From assembly GCA_023458055.1 (NCBI GenBank), contig JAEXAW010000002.1:131457-195456 (forward strand): a stretch of DNA of 64,000 nt, given 5' to 3'. This document shows positions 8,281-15,949 of this stretch, one piece after another (positions within the stretch are counted from its first letter, which is position 1; every line of letters begins with the position of its first letter). The position numbers and the translations under genes were made by a program. The notes beneath the pieces are model-generated. The model was not told the DNA's origin. It searched no databases and saw only the letters and a program-made list of their open reading frames with translations. This DNA comes from Pseudomonadota bacterium. GTDB taxonomy: Bacteria > Pseudomonadota > Alphaproteobacteria > Sphingomonadales > Sphingomonadaceae.

Positions 8281-8432
8281 CGGTCGCTTAAGCCTCGCCA
8301 GCTGTTGCACGCGGTGAAGATGGCCTTGCGGGTCGTGCCGACTTGCCCGGCATTTGCACCCGTCAAAGTCGTATAGCCGTTCGGCTCCACATTCTCTTCA
8401 CTATTGTTGAAGACGCAGAAAACAGCGCAAAC
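8259..8432 (-). pseudogene. gene remnant, 57-codon open frame without a start
   Basis: Between stop codons the minus strand encodes 57 residues containing NVEPNGYTTLTGANAGQVGT and FTACNSWRGLSDRYLNKC. The composition is protein-like (Asn, Thr, Gly, Cys, Trp spread as in a folded domain), but there is no ATG/GTG with a ribosome-binding site. The 3' part overlaps the end of the plus-strand hypothetical gene. I cannot assign a family. A decayed gene end is the simplest reading. Confidence 0.3.
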
Positions 8433-8442
8433 TCATTTTCTT

Positions 8443-8589
8443 CTAAGGTCCTGACCCTAATTCCGGTTTGCCTTTGCCGGCATTTTTAACGCGCATCATA
8501 TTCGCCATGTGGCGATGCAATTGCGCGCGATACTCGGGCGCGTAGAGATCGGCAGCAACACCCTGCGCTGCGGCGATTTCAACAAGACG
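8443..8589 (-). pseudogene. gene remnant, 48-codon open frame without a start
   Basis: The minus strand encodes EIAAAQGVAADLYAPEYRAQ followed by LHRHMANMMRVKNAGKGKPE and a TAG stop. It is preceded by a stop codon, with no start until an internal Met. It reads like an amphipathic helix with a basic tail, typical of a protein C-terminus cut off by a deletion or insertion at about 8590. Base composition changes sharply to AT-rich upstream of this point. Confidence 0.35.
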
Positions 8590-8624
8590 TTATATTCTAT
8601 CTTGACCGCCACACTTCGAATCAA

Positions 8625-8675
8625 TATCTCTACAAAAATAATAGAGATAATTTGTTCCCCTTGTAAATCTCTATT
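8625..8675 (+). promoter_or_regulatory. candidate operator: repeated TATCTCTA half-sites upstream of the first DUF4349 gene
   Basis: TATCTCTA (8625-8632) and TAGAGATA (8642-8649) form a perfect inverted repeat with a 9-bp spacer, and a third half-site ATCTCTATT lies at 8667-8675. The block ends 16 bp before the start codon in a distinctly AT-rich promoter-like segment. A dedicated transcription factor is inferred. Confidence 0.45.
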
Positions 8676-8691
8676 ATTGGGAGAGTGATCT

Positions 8692-9633
8692 ATGAAAAAA
8701 CTGTGGATTTCCGCAGCGTGCGGAGCGTTGGCTCTGAGCGCTTGTTCTCAGCAACATGCCAATATCGAAGGTGGCCGTCACGATGTGGAGGCCGATGCGG
8801 TGGAAGACAATGCCACCGCGCGCGCCAGTGCTGACGCTGCCGTCTCCGCCAGCAACGCCCCCTTTGCGTCCCGACCTTCCGGCGACACGCCGCGACCGCC
8901 GGCCATCCGGACCGGGGCTGCCCCCAATGTTGCCTTCACCCATCGCTATGACTTTGAGCTCCCCGGCAAGGCCATTGGGAGCGTGCAGGAAGAGCATGTC
9001 AAACTTTGCGAAGAATTGGGCACGACGCGCTGCACCGTCACCGGCATGAATTATGACATGCAGCAAGATGAGCGCATCACGGCCATGCTGCAATTCAGCC
9101 TCGATCCCCAAGCAGTGCGCTTGTTCGGACGCGAGGCCGGGATGATCGTGGAAGAGGCCGACGGTCGGATCGCCCGCAGCAATATCATGGGCGAGGACAA
9201 GAGCGATGACATCAAGCAAGCGCAGCATGGCGGGGCTAAAGTGGACGAACGCATCGCCACGCTCGACCGGGCGCTTGGCAGAAAAGGGCTGAGCCAGGCC
9301 GAACGCGCGCGATTGATCGAGCAACGAAGCGCATTGGTCGAGGAGCGCGAGGCGCTCGCCGATAGCGTGGCGCAGCATCGGGATGCCATCGCGCGGACGC
9401 CGGTTGAGTTCAACTATCGTTCGGCAAGCGGGTTCGGCTGGGGCGGCAATGCGTTCGGGTCGGGCCTCGCGGCCAGCCTGTCGGGTCTCGGCACGGTCGG
9501 CGGCTGGCTGCTGTTGCTGATAGGCTTGCTGCTCCCTTGGGCGCTGATCATCGGCGGCGTGGTGTGGCTGATCCGCCGCCGCGCGCGCGGTAATGCTGTC
9601 ATGGCGTCAAATGCAGCGCCCGACGCTGCCTGA
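8692..9633 (+). CDS. DUF4349 family lipoprotein (first of a tandem pair)
   Basis: A 313-residue envelope protein. A lipoprotein signal peptide ends in the lipobox LSAC (Cys18). Residues 80-250 form the DUF4349 region, with AFTHRYDFELPGKAIGSVQE, a Cys pair (KLCEELGTTRC), a charged coiled coil (about 180-225, LDRALGRKGLSQAERARLIE) and TPVEFNYRSASG. A C-terminal hydrophobic segment (about 270-297) precedes an Arg-rich tail. The function of DUF4349 is not established. The gene has a GGGAGAG site before ATG and its own likely operator and terminator. It is paralogous to the next gene. Confidence 0.8.
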   Translation: MKKLWISAACGALALSACSQQHANIEGGRHDVEADAVEDNATARASADAAVSASNAPFASRPSGDTPRPPAIRTGAAPNVAFTHRYDFELPGKAIGSVQEEHVKLCEELGTTRCTVTGMNYDMQQDERITAMLQFSLDPQAVRLFGREAGMIVEEADGRIARSNIMGEDKSDDIKQAQHGGAKVDERIATLDRALGRKGLSQAERARLIEQRSALVEEREALADSVAQHRDAIARTPVEFNYRSASGFGWGGNAFGSGLAASLSGLGTVGGWLLLLIGLLLPWALIIGGVVWLIRRRARGNAVMASNAAPDAA

Positions 9634-9641
9634 TGCAGAGG

Positions 9642-9680
9642 ATGGGGCACCGGGGCGCAAAGCCGCTCCCGGTGCTCCAT
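9642..9680 (+). terminator. 13-bp hairpin after the first DUF4349 gene
   Basis: ATGGGGCACCGGG (9642-9654) pairs with CCCGGTGCTCCAT (9668-9680) with a single G-T pair. There is no T run, so it may be a processing or stability hairpin rather than an intrinsic terminator. Confidence 0.6.
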
Positions 9681-9719
9681 GTATTACACGTTGTGTTATA
9701 CCATATCATTCTATAGAAT
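9681..9719 (+). promoter_or_regulatory. two palindromes upstream of the second DUF4349 gene
   Basis: An imperfect palindrome GTATTACAC-GTT-GTGTTATAC (9681-9701, one mismatch) is followed by the perfect 12-bp palindrome ATTCTATAGAAT (9708-9719). Both lie 70-110 bp before the start codon and are AT-rich against the background. They are candidate operator or promoter elements. Confidence 0.4.
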
Positions 9720-9789
9720 ATGCTCACGCCCTTGCGGATTGGAGAAATGAACAGGGTTCGCCGCAAGCGCGCGAGAAGGAGAGGATATC

Positions 9790-10830
9790 ATGAGAAAATC
9801 CCTTTTGTTCGCCACTGCGGCCATGCTGCTGGTCACCGGATGTTCGCAGAAAGATGAGCGCAATAACGAGATGCGGATGGATACGGTGGATGTATCCGAA
9901 CCAGCGCCAGCCTCACCCAGCTATGATATGCCACCCCCGCCACCTCCACCCATCGCGCGCGATCCTGCGGCGATGAGGGCCCCCGAAGCGTCGGGGATGG
10001 GGGCACCCAATGTCAGCGTCACCGCGGCGCCCGGCGTGGCGTTCAACTATCGCTATGCGTTCCGCTTGCCCAATAATCGCATCGCGGCGGTGCAGGAGGC
10101 GCATGCGCAGGCGTGCGAAAAGCTCGGCATCGCCAAGTGCCGCATCACCGGTATGCGCTACAACCTCGTTGACGGCGAAGATGTGCGCGCGATGCTCGCG
10201 TTCAAATTGTCGCCGGAAATTGCGCGGCAATTCGGCAAGGACGGGATTGCGGCCGTCACCGACGCTGACGGGATGCTGGTCGATAGCGAAATCAGCGGCG
10301 TTGACGAAGGAAGTGCGATCAAGGCGTCCACCATGCGCAGCGCGGAATTGAAGGACCGGTTGAACGCGGTGGAAAAACAATTGCGCGCCCCCGGCCTCAA
10401 GAACGCCGACCGGGTGCTATACCAAAATCAGGCCGACAATCTGCGCCGCCAGATGCAAGGCGAAAACCAGAGCCGCAGCGACAGCGAGGAAGCGCTCGCC
10501 AACACGCCGATGGTTTTCCATTACGGATCGGGCAGCAGCATCCCCGGCTTTGACGGCTCCTCGCCGTTCAAAGATAGCTGGCGCGCGGCAACCCATTCGT
10601 TCGCGACGATGTTGGGGATGGTGTTGCTTGGGGTGGGCGTGTCGCTTCCGTGGTTGCTCCTCGCCGGGTTATTGGTCGCGCTCTGGCGCTCGGCCCTGTT
10701 CAACGGCGTGCGGCGGTGGTTGTGGACGAGGGAGGTGGAGCGGCAAGAGGTGAGCCCGCGGGTCTCGAATCCTGAGCATGTCGAAGGGCTCGACACGAAC
10801 GGGGAGATGGAGAAACCGACAACAGCCTAA
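9790..10830 (+). CDS. DUF4349 family lipoprotein (second of a tandem pair)
   Basis: A 346-residue paralogue of the preceding gene. The signal peptide ends in the lipobox LVTGC (Cys17), followed by a Pro-rich linker (YDMPPPPPPP). It shares VAFNYRYAFRLPNNRIAAVQ, a Cys pair (QACEKLGIAKC), a coiled-coil region and TPMVFHYGSGSS with its neighbour. A membrane segment lies near residues 275-302. AAGGAGAGG before ATG supports the start. The last 20-odd residues (SNPEHVEGLDTNGEM) are translated from a REP-type repeat, so the original C-terminus has probably been replaced. The role is unknown. Confidence 0.8.
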   Translation: MRKSLLFATAAMLLVTGCSQKDERNNEMRMDTVDVSEPAPASPSYDMPPPPPPPIARDPAAMRAPEASGMGAPNVSVTAAPGVAFNYRYAFRLPNNRIAAVQEAHAQACEKLGIAKCRITGMRYNLVDGEDVRAMLAFKLSPEIARQFGKDGIAAVTDADGMLVDSEISGVDEGSAIKASTMRSAELKDRLNAVEKQLRAPGLKNADRVLYQNQADNLRRQMQGENQSRSDSEEALANTPMVFHYGSGSSIPGFDGSSPFKDSWRAATHSFATMLGMVLLGVGVSLPWLLLAGLLVALWRSALFNGVRRWLWTREVERQEVSPRVSNPEHVEGLDTNGEMEKPTTA

Positions 10831-10904
10831 AGCAAGCCTCGACAACGGCCCAGGGCGTCACCATAACTCCGAGGGAGTACTCTTCACTTCCGTTCGTGTC
10901 GAGC
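10788..10904. repeat. 15-bp inverted repeat GCTCGACACGAACGG, left arm inside the CDS end
   Basis: GCTCGACACGAACGG (10788-10802) and CCGTTCGTGTCGAGC (10890-10904) are exact reverse complements. The left arm is preceded by CCTGAGCATGTCGAAGGG, the same core as the repeat at 1649-1739. The left arm is translated as part of the DUF4349 protein. Confidence 0.8.
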
Positions 10905-10962
10905 GAAGTCGAGACACGCTAACACAGGGGTAATTTGTGGCGTTCTGGGCCTATATTGTGCA

Positions 10963-11595
10963 ATGCGCGGACACATGACGCCCTCGCCTTCTTCCCCTCC
11001 CCGTCCCGGCTTGCTTTCGCGCATCGTGCGCAGCGCGATTATGGCTTTTTATGACCGCAAGGGCTGGCGGGTGTTCGATGAAACCGGCGGCGGCATTCCC
11101 AAAGCGGTGATTATTGCCGCGCCCCATACGAGCAATTGGGATTTCATCTATTATCTCGGCGCGACCCGCGACCTTGGAATTTTTCCGCGCTTCATGGGCA
11201 AGCGCTCGCTGTTCAAATGGCCGATGACGCGGTTCATGTACGATATGGGCGGGGTTCCGGTCGACCGCTCGCGCTCGCGCGACATGGTCTGGCAGATGGT
11301 TGACCAGTTTGCAGCGCATGACAATTTCCTCCTCACCATCGCCCCCGAAGGCACCCGCGAAGGCGCGACCAAGTGGAAGACCGGCTTTTACCAGATCGCG
11401 CTCAAGGCTTGCGTGCCGGTCCTGTGCGGCGTCATCAATTATCGCGACAAGACCGTCCATCTGCGCGGGCCCGTATGGCCGGGCGGCGATTATCGCGCCG
11501 ACATGCAGACCATCCTCGGCCATTATGGGGATGGCGTTGGCCGCAACGATGATCATTCGATTGTCGGCAAGGCCGAACTGGACGCTTTCGTTTGA
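10963..11595 (+). CDS. lysophospholipid acyltransferase family protein (PlsC-like)
   Basis: A 210-residue member of the LPLAT superfamily, expected to transfer an acyl group at the inner membrane. The HX4D catalytic motif is HTSNWDF (about 49-55). A second block near residues 95-105 includes GGVPVDRSRS, and APEGTREGATKWKTGF (about 127-142) is the PEGTR substrate block. The acceptor cannot be named. ATG 10963 and ATG 10975 are both possible starts, since neither has a clear ribosome-binding site. The gene precedes the MFS gene by 28 bp on the same strand, so they may be co-transcribed. Confidence 0.85.
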   Translation: MRGHMTPSPSSPPRPGLLSRIVRSAIMAFYDRKGWRVFDETGGGIPKAVIIAAPHTSNWDFIYYLGATRDLGIFPRFMGKRSLFKWPMTRFMYDMGGVPVDRSRSRDMVWQMVDQFAAHDNFLLTIAPEGTREGATKWKTGFYQIALKACVPVLCGVINYRDKTVHLRGPVWPGGDYRADMQTILGHYGDGVGRNDDHSIVGKAELDAFV

Positions 11596-11623
11596 GCCCG
11601 CACGCGGTTAAAGGCGGCGCTCC

Positions 11624-12859
11624 ATGACCACCGCCCCCGCCTTTACGCCGCAGCAACGCAAGCGCGCGATGTTCTTTGTGTTGATGACCATCCTCATCGA
11701 CGCGATCGGCTTTGGCATCATCATTCCGGTGCTGCCCGAACTGGTGATGGAGGTGGGCAAGGTCGATCTTGCCCGCGCGACCGAAATCGGCGGCTGGCTC
11801 GCGCTCGCTTATGCGTTTACGCAATTCGCGCTGGGGCCGACCATCGGCGGCATCGGCGACCGTTTCGGGCGCAGGCGGGTGATCCTGTTCTCGCTCGCCG
11901 GCTATGCGATCAATTATCTGCTGATGGGCTTTGCGCCGACCTTGGTGTGGCTGTTCGCGGGGCGGTTTCTCGCAGGGATTTTCGGCGGCACCTATGGGCC
12001 GTGCCAGGCAGCGCTCGCGGATATTACCCCGCCCGAAGATCGTGCCAAGACCTTTGGTTATGTCGGGGCCGCGTTTGGTTTAGGCTTTATCTTCGGTCCC
12101 GCGCTCGGCGGCTTTTTGGGCGAGATTGGCCACCGCGTGCCCTTTTTTGCGGCGGCCGCGCTGGCAGGATTGAACCTTGTATTTGGCGCGTTCAACTTTC
12201 CCGAAACGCTGGATGATGCGCATCGCCGTCCGTTCGATTGGAAACGCGCCAATCCGCTTGGTGCGGTGGTGCAGTTCAGCCGCACGCCGGGGCTGCTATT
12301 GATCGGGATCACCTATTTGCTGTGGCAGGTCGCAAGCATGGTTTATGCCGCGATCTGGTCCTATTATGGCGCGCTGCGTTATGGCTGGGGCCCGGGCATG
12401 ATCGGGATTTCGCTCGCGGTGGTGGGGCTAATGATGGTCCTCTGCCAGACCTTCGTCACCGCCCGCGCCGTCCGCCGCTTCGGCGAACGCAAAGCGGCGA
12501 TGATCGGACTGGTCGCGGCGATGACCGGCTATTTTTCCTATGCCTTTACCGACAGCGGCACGGTCGCCTTTTTGATCATGCCCGTGTTCATCATCTCAAG
12601 TCTGGTGCAGCCCGCGCTCGCGGCAATGCTGTCGCAGCGGGTCGCCGCCAATGCGCAAGGCGAAGCGCAAGGCTTTGGTGCGAGCGCGATGGCGCTGGCG
12701 TCGCTCTTAGCGCCGCTCATCTACAATAATAGCCTCGCTTATTTTTCAAGAGCGGGCGCGCCGGTTCATCTCCCCGGCGCGCCGTTCCTGATTGCGACAG
12801 CCATCGCGGCGGTCACGCTCATCGCTTTAACGCTGACCCCGCGCCGCCGTTCGGTCTGA
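11624..12859 (+). CDS. TetA-like (TCR/Tet family) MFS transporter
   Basis: A 411-residue, 12-helix major facilitator transporter of the inner membrane. The first half has ILIDAIGFGIIIPVLPELV, the loop 2-3 motif GGIGDRFGRRRV and the drug-exporter signature GFIFGPALGGFLG in helix 5. This fits the TetA/drug:H+ antiporter group, but the substrate cannot be inferred and resistance should not be assumed. A paralogue lies at 60649-61881. The gene converges on grpE with a 5-bp gap. Confidence 0.85.
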   Translation: MTTAPAFTPQQRKRAMFFVLMTILIDAIGFGIIIPVLPELVMEVGKVDLARATEIGGWLALAYAFTQFALGPTIGGIGDRFGRRRVILFSLAGYAINYLLMGFAPTLVWLFAGRFLAGIFGGTYGPCQAALADITPPEDRAKTFGYVGAAFGLGFIFGPALGGFLGEIGHRVPFFAAAALAGLNLVFGAFNFPETLDDAHRRPFDWKRANPLGAVVQFSRTPGLLLIGITYLLWQVASMVYAAIWSYYGALRYGWGPGMIGISLAVVGLMMVLCQTFVTARAVRRFGERKAAMIGLVAAMTGYFSYAFTDSGTVAFLIMPVFIISSLVQPALAAMLSQRVAANAQGEAQGFGASAMALASLLAPLIYNNSLAYFSRAGAPVHLPGAPFLIATAIAAVTLIALTLTPRRRSV

Positions 12860-12864
12860 ACCGC

Positions 12865-13455
12865 TCAGTCGGGCTTCTTGGCTACGCCGACCATGGCGGG
12901 GCGCAGCAGACGATCCTTGATCATATAGCCGGTCTGCATTTCATGGACGATGTGGCCGGGCTCGGCCTCGCCATGCGGGATTTCGACCACTGCCTGATGC
13001 TTGTTCGGATCAAGCGGCTGACCGATGGAATCAATCTTGGTGATGCCGTTGCGTTCAAACACGCTATGGAGTTCGCGCTGGGTCGCCTCGATCCCGGCCA
13101 CGAGCGCCTTGATCGCTTCATTTTCCTTAAGCTCGGCGGGAACCGCTTCAATCGCGCGGGTGAGGTTGTCCGCCACCGACAGGATATCGCGGGCAAAGCC
13201 GGTCGCGGCATAAGCCTTGGCGTCCTGCGCGTCTTTTTCGAGGCGGCGGCGCACATTCTGCGTGTCGGCCTGCGCGTACAGCACTTGCTGTTTGGCGGCG
13301 GCCAGCTCTTCTTCAAGCTGCAGCACACGCTGCGCCATCAAGTCACCTTCGGGGCGCGGCTTGTCTTCGACGCCAGCCATATCGAGCGCCTCGTCAATCA
13401 CCGGGTCAACGCCCGGAGCTGCTTCATTTTCCGTCATTTTCTTGTCTTCACTCAT
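12865..13455 (-). CDS. grpE: nucleotide exchange factor GrpE
   Basis: GrpE releases ADP from DnaK in the Hsp70 cycle. The 196-residue protein has the usual acidic disordered N-terminus, a long coiled coil (about 45-90, LQLEEELAAAKQQVLYAQAD), the four-helix part, and the C-terminal beta wing with GQPLDPNKHQAVVEIPHGEA and GHIVHEMQTGY. Its start codon overlaps the hrcA stop (ATGA), so the two are translationally coupled. dnaK and dnaJ are not in the window. Confidence 0.96.
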   Translation of the reverse strand: MSEDKKMTENEAAPGVDPVIDEALDMAGVEDKPRPEGDLMAQRVLQLEEELAAAKQQVLYAQADTQNVRRRLEKDAQDAKAYAATGFARDILSVADNLTRAIEAVPAELKENEAIKALVAGIEATQRELHSVFERNGITKIDSIGQPLDPNKHQAVVEIPHGEAEPGHIVHEMQTGYMIKDRLLRPAMVGVAKKPD

Positions 13456-14495
13456 CTTATCAGTCTCGAAAGGGTTTTCGCCGTGAAGTCCACCATGGGG
13501 ACGATGCGAGCATAGTTCAAGCGGGTCGGGCCGATTACCCCTACAACGCCGACCACCCGGCCATCGTTCCCGCGCCAGGGGGCCGCGATCACCGACGAGC
13601 CGGACAGGGGAAACAGCTTGTTTTCCGATCCGATGAAGATGCGGGTCGCGGTGCCTTCGCGTGCGCTGTCGAGCAGGCGGGCGATTTCCTGCTTTTCTTC
13701 CAGCTCGTCGAGCAATTGGCGCACGCGCTCAAGATCACCTTGCGCGGCATCGTCAATGAGATGCGCCTGCCCGCGCACGATCAGCACCGGACGGTCGGAC
13801 GGGTCAGAGGTCCACACCGCAAGCCCCCGCTCGATCAAATCGGTCGAGGCACGGTCGAGCGCCAGCTGCTCCGCCGCGATCTGCTTGCGCAATTTGGCCT
13901 GCGCATCGGACAGGGTCAGCCCGGCGAGCGTCGCGCTGATATAATTGCCCGCCTCGATGAGCGCGGTCGCAGGGATTGCTGCGGGCAGATCAATCACCCG
14001 GTTTTCCACCGAACCGTCGGTTCCGACCAGCACGACCATCGCCTGACGTTCGGAGAGCGGCACAAAACCGAGCTGGCGCAGCACCGGTTCCTGCTTCGGG
14101 ACCATCACCAGCCCGGCACATGCGGAAAGGCCGGAGAGCGCCGTGGTCGCGGCCGACAGCGCTTCCTCGATCGGCCCGCTGCGCGTCAGTTGTGCTTCAA
14201 TCGCAGCGCGGTCTTCGGGCTTGGGCTCGGCCACCTGCATCATGCCATCGACAAACAGGCGCAGGCCCGTTTCGGTCGGCATCCGCCCGGCGCTGGTATG
14301 CGGCGAGGACAGCAAACCCAGTTCTTCCAGATCCTGCATCACATTGCGGATCGAAGCGGGTGACAGGTTGAGCGTCGCCACCCGCGAAATCGTCCGCGAG
14401 CCAACCGGCTGGCCGCTTTCCAGATAGCTTTCCACCACGATGCGGAAAATATCGCGGGCGCGGCTGTTGAGTTCGGTAATCGGCGGCGTTGTCAT
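13452..14495 (-). CDS. hrcA: heat-inducible transcription repressor HrcA
   Basis: HrcA represses heat-shock genes by binding CIRCE elements. The 347-residue product starts MTTPPITELNSRARDIFRIV, with the N-terminal winged helix (VVESYLESGQPVGSRTISRV, LSPASIRNVMQDLEELG, SPHTSAGRMPTETGLRLFVD) and a GAF-like middle. ATG 14495 is chosen because GGGGG precedes it and it matches the family start; an upstream in-frame ATG at 14534 is possible. hrcA overlaps grpE by 4 bases. No CIRCE inverted repeat is visible upstream here, so the regulated targets must lie elsewhere. Confidence 0.95.
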   Translation of the reverse strand: MTTPPITELNSRARDIFRIVVESYLESGQPVGSRTISRVATLNLSPASIRNVMQDLEELGLLSSPHTSAGRMPTETGLRLFVDGMMQVAEPKPEDRAAIEAQLTRSGPIEEALSAATTALSGLSACAGLVMVPKQEPVLRQLGFVPLSERQAMVVLVGTDGSVENRVIDLPAAIPATALIEAGNYISATLAGLTLSDAQAKLRKQIAAEQLALDRASTDLIERGLAVWTSDPSDRPVLIVRGQAHLIDDAAQGDLERVRQLLDELEEKQEIARLLDSAREGTATRIFIGSENKLFPLSGSSVIAAPWRGNDGRVVGVVGVIGPTRLNYARIVPMVDFTAKTLSRLIR

Positions 14496-14560
14496 GGGCC
14501 CCCTTATGTAGGGATGTTTGTGCGGCATTGCCATAGTCTGCGGTGCCCCTTATGGCACGA

Positions 14561-14568
14561 GTTTCAAG
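14561..14568 (-). promoter_or_regulatory. possible RpoH -35 box upstream of hrcA
   Basis: On the minus strand CTTGAAAC lies about 66 bases before the hrcA start, matching the CTTGAA heat-shock -35 box. No good matching -10 box is seen at the right distance, so this is weak. Confidence 0.25.
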
Positions 14569-14585
14569 ACAATAAGGAGTGTTGC

Positions 14586-15314
14586 ATGCGCCCATCCGGA
14601 CGCGCCCCAGATCAAATGCGGGCCATCAGTATCGAACCCAATTTCACCCGCCATGCCGAAGGGTCGGTGCTGGTGAGCTTTGGCGATACCAAGGTGCTGG
14701 TCACCGCAAGCGTCGAAGACCGCTTGCCGCCGTGGATGCGCGGCAAGGGCGAAGGCTGGGTCACCGCCGAATATGGCATGCTCCCCCGCGCCACCCATAC
14801 GCGCGGCAGCCGTGAGGCAGCCAAGGGCAAGCAATCGGGCCGCACGCAGGAAATCCAGCGGCTGATCGGGCGCAGCTTGCGCGCGGTGACCGATCTTAAA
14901 AAGCTCGGCGAACATCAGATCACGCTCGATTGCGATGTAATCCAGGCCGATGGCGGCACGCGCACGGCGTCAATTTCCGGCGCATGGGTGGCCTTGCGCC
15001 TCGCGGTCGACAAGCTGCTCGCCGAAGGCAAGATCAGCGAAGACCCGATCCAGCAGAAGGTCGCCGCGATCAGCTGCGGCATCTATCAGGGAACGCCGGT
15101 GCTCGACCTTGATTATGACGAGGACAGCAATGCAGGCGCCGACGCCAATTTCGTCCTGACCGCCGATGGTGCGCTCGCTGAAGTGCAGGCGACCGCGGAG
15201 GGCGAGACGTTCGACGAGGAAGGGCTCCTCCGGCTCCTCCGCCTCGCGCGCATCGGCTGCAAGGAAATCTTCGCGGCGCAGGACGCTGCACGAGATAAGG
15301 CTTCGGGACGCTAA
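14586..15314 (+). CDS. rph: ribonuclease PH
   Basis: RNase PH is a phosphorolytic 3'-5' exoribonuclease that trims tRNA 3' ends. The 242-residue product has MRPSGRAPDQMRAISIEPNF at the N-terminus, GEGWVTAEYGMLPRATHTR, the arginine-rich NREAxKGKQSGRTQEIQRLIGR-type block (here SREAAKGKQSGRTQEIQR), the phosphate-binding QADGGTRTASISGAW and the C-terminal LDYDEDSNAGADANFVLT. AAGGAG ends 6 bases before ATG 14586. It runs divergently from hrcA and is followed 4 bases later by rdgB. Confidence 0.97.
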   Translation: MRPSGRAPDQMRAISIEPNFTRHAEGSVLVSFGDTKVLVTASVEDRLPPWMRGKGEGWVTAEYGMLPRATHTRGSREAAKGKQSGRTQEIQRLIGRSLRAVTDLKKLGEHQITLDCDVIQADGGTRTASISGAWVALRLAVDKLLAEGKISEDPIQQKVAAISCGIYQGTPVLDLDYDEDSNAGADANFVLTADGALAEVQATAEGETFDEEGLLRLLRLARIGCKEIFAAQDAARDKASGR

Positions 15315-15318
15315 GGCC

Positions 15319-15936
15319 GTGGCGGAGCATCGCAAACTTGAGGCCGGTCGCATCGTGGTCGCAACCTATAATGCGGGCAAGGTGCGGGAAATCCGCGAAT
15401 TGCTCCATCATCTCGGCATGAGCCCGATTTCGGTTGCCGAATTTGACCTTGAAGAGCCCGAGGAAACCGAAGACACATTTGTCGGCAACGCGCTTATCAA
15501 GGCGCGCGCGGCGGCAGAAGGCACCGGCATTGTTTCGCTCGCCGACGATAGCGGGTTGATGGTCGATGCGCTGGGCGGCGATCCCGGCGTCTACACCGCC
15601 AACTGGGCCGAACTGCCCGATGGCACGCGCGATTGGGCGATGGCAATGCAAAAGGTGGAAGACGCGCTAGAGGCACTCGGGCCCGATACCCCGCGCGGCT
15701 GCCAGTTTGTCTGCACGCTCGCGCTAGTCTGGCCAGACGGGCATGAAGAGATATTCGAAGGCCATGTGCGCGGCCACCTGGTCTGGCCGCCACGCGGCGA
15801 CAAGGGCTTTGGCTATGACCCGGTGTTCCAGCCCGATGGCCACGACCAGACCTTCGCCGAAATGGACCCGGAAAAGAAACACGCCATGAGCCACCGCGCC
15901 GAAGCGTTCCGACGTTTGGTGGCGGCGTCGATTTAG
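15319..15936 (+). CDS. rdgB: dITP/XTP pyrophosphatase, RdgB/HAM1 family
   Basis: RdgB hydrolyses non-canonical purine triphosphates (dITP, XTP) to monophosphates, preventing misincorporation. The 205-residue protein has VVATYNAGKVREIRELL near the N-terminus, SLADDSGLMVDALGGDPGVY with the catalytic acidic pair, GDKGFGYDPVF, and the C-terminal MSHRAEAFRRL. The GTG at 15319, just after the rph stop (15312-15314), is the likely start; no ATG is available upstream without deep overlap into rph. The rph-rdgB order is common in alphaproteobacteria. Confidence 0.93.
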   Translation: MAEHRKLEAGRIVVATYNAGKVREIRELLHHLGMSPISVAEFDLEEPEETEDTFVGNALIKARAAAEGTGIVSLADDSGLMVDALGGDPGVYTANWAELPDGTRDWAMAMQKVEDALEALGPDTPRGCQFVCTLALVWPDGHEEIFEGHVRGHLVWPPRGDKGFGYDPVFQPDGHDQTFAEMDPEKKHAMSHRAEAFRRLVAASI

Positions 15937-15949
15937 GGGGGCATTTGCC

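Noticed and set aside
11624..12859. Tetracycline resistance gene
   Set aside because: The protein is TetA-like by family only; such exporters are common chromosomal genes and the substrate cannot be inferred.
14496..14585. CIRCE element for HrcA in the hrcA-rph gap
   Set aside because: The TTAGCACTC-N9-GAGTGCTAA pattern was looked for and not found; only a CTTGAA box is present.
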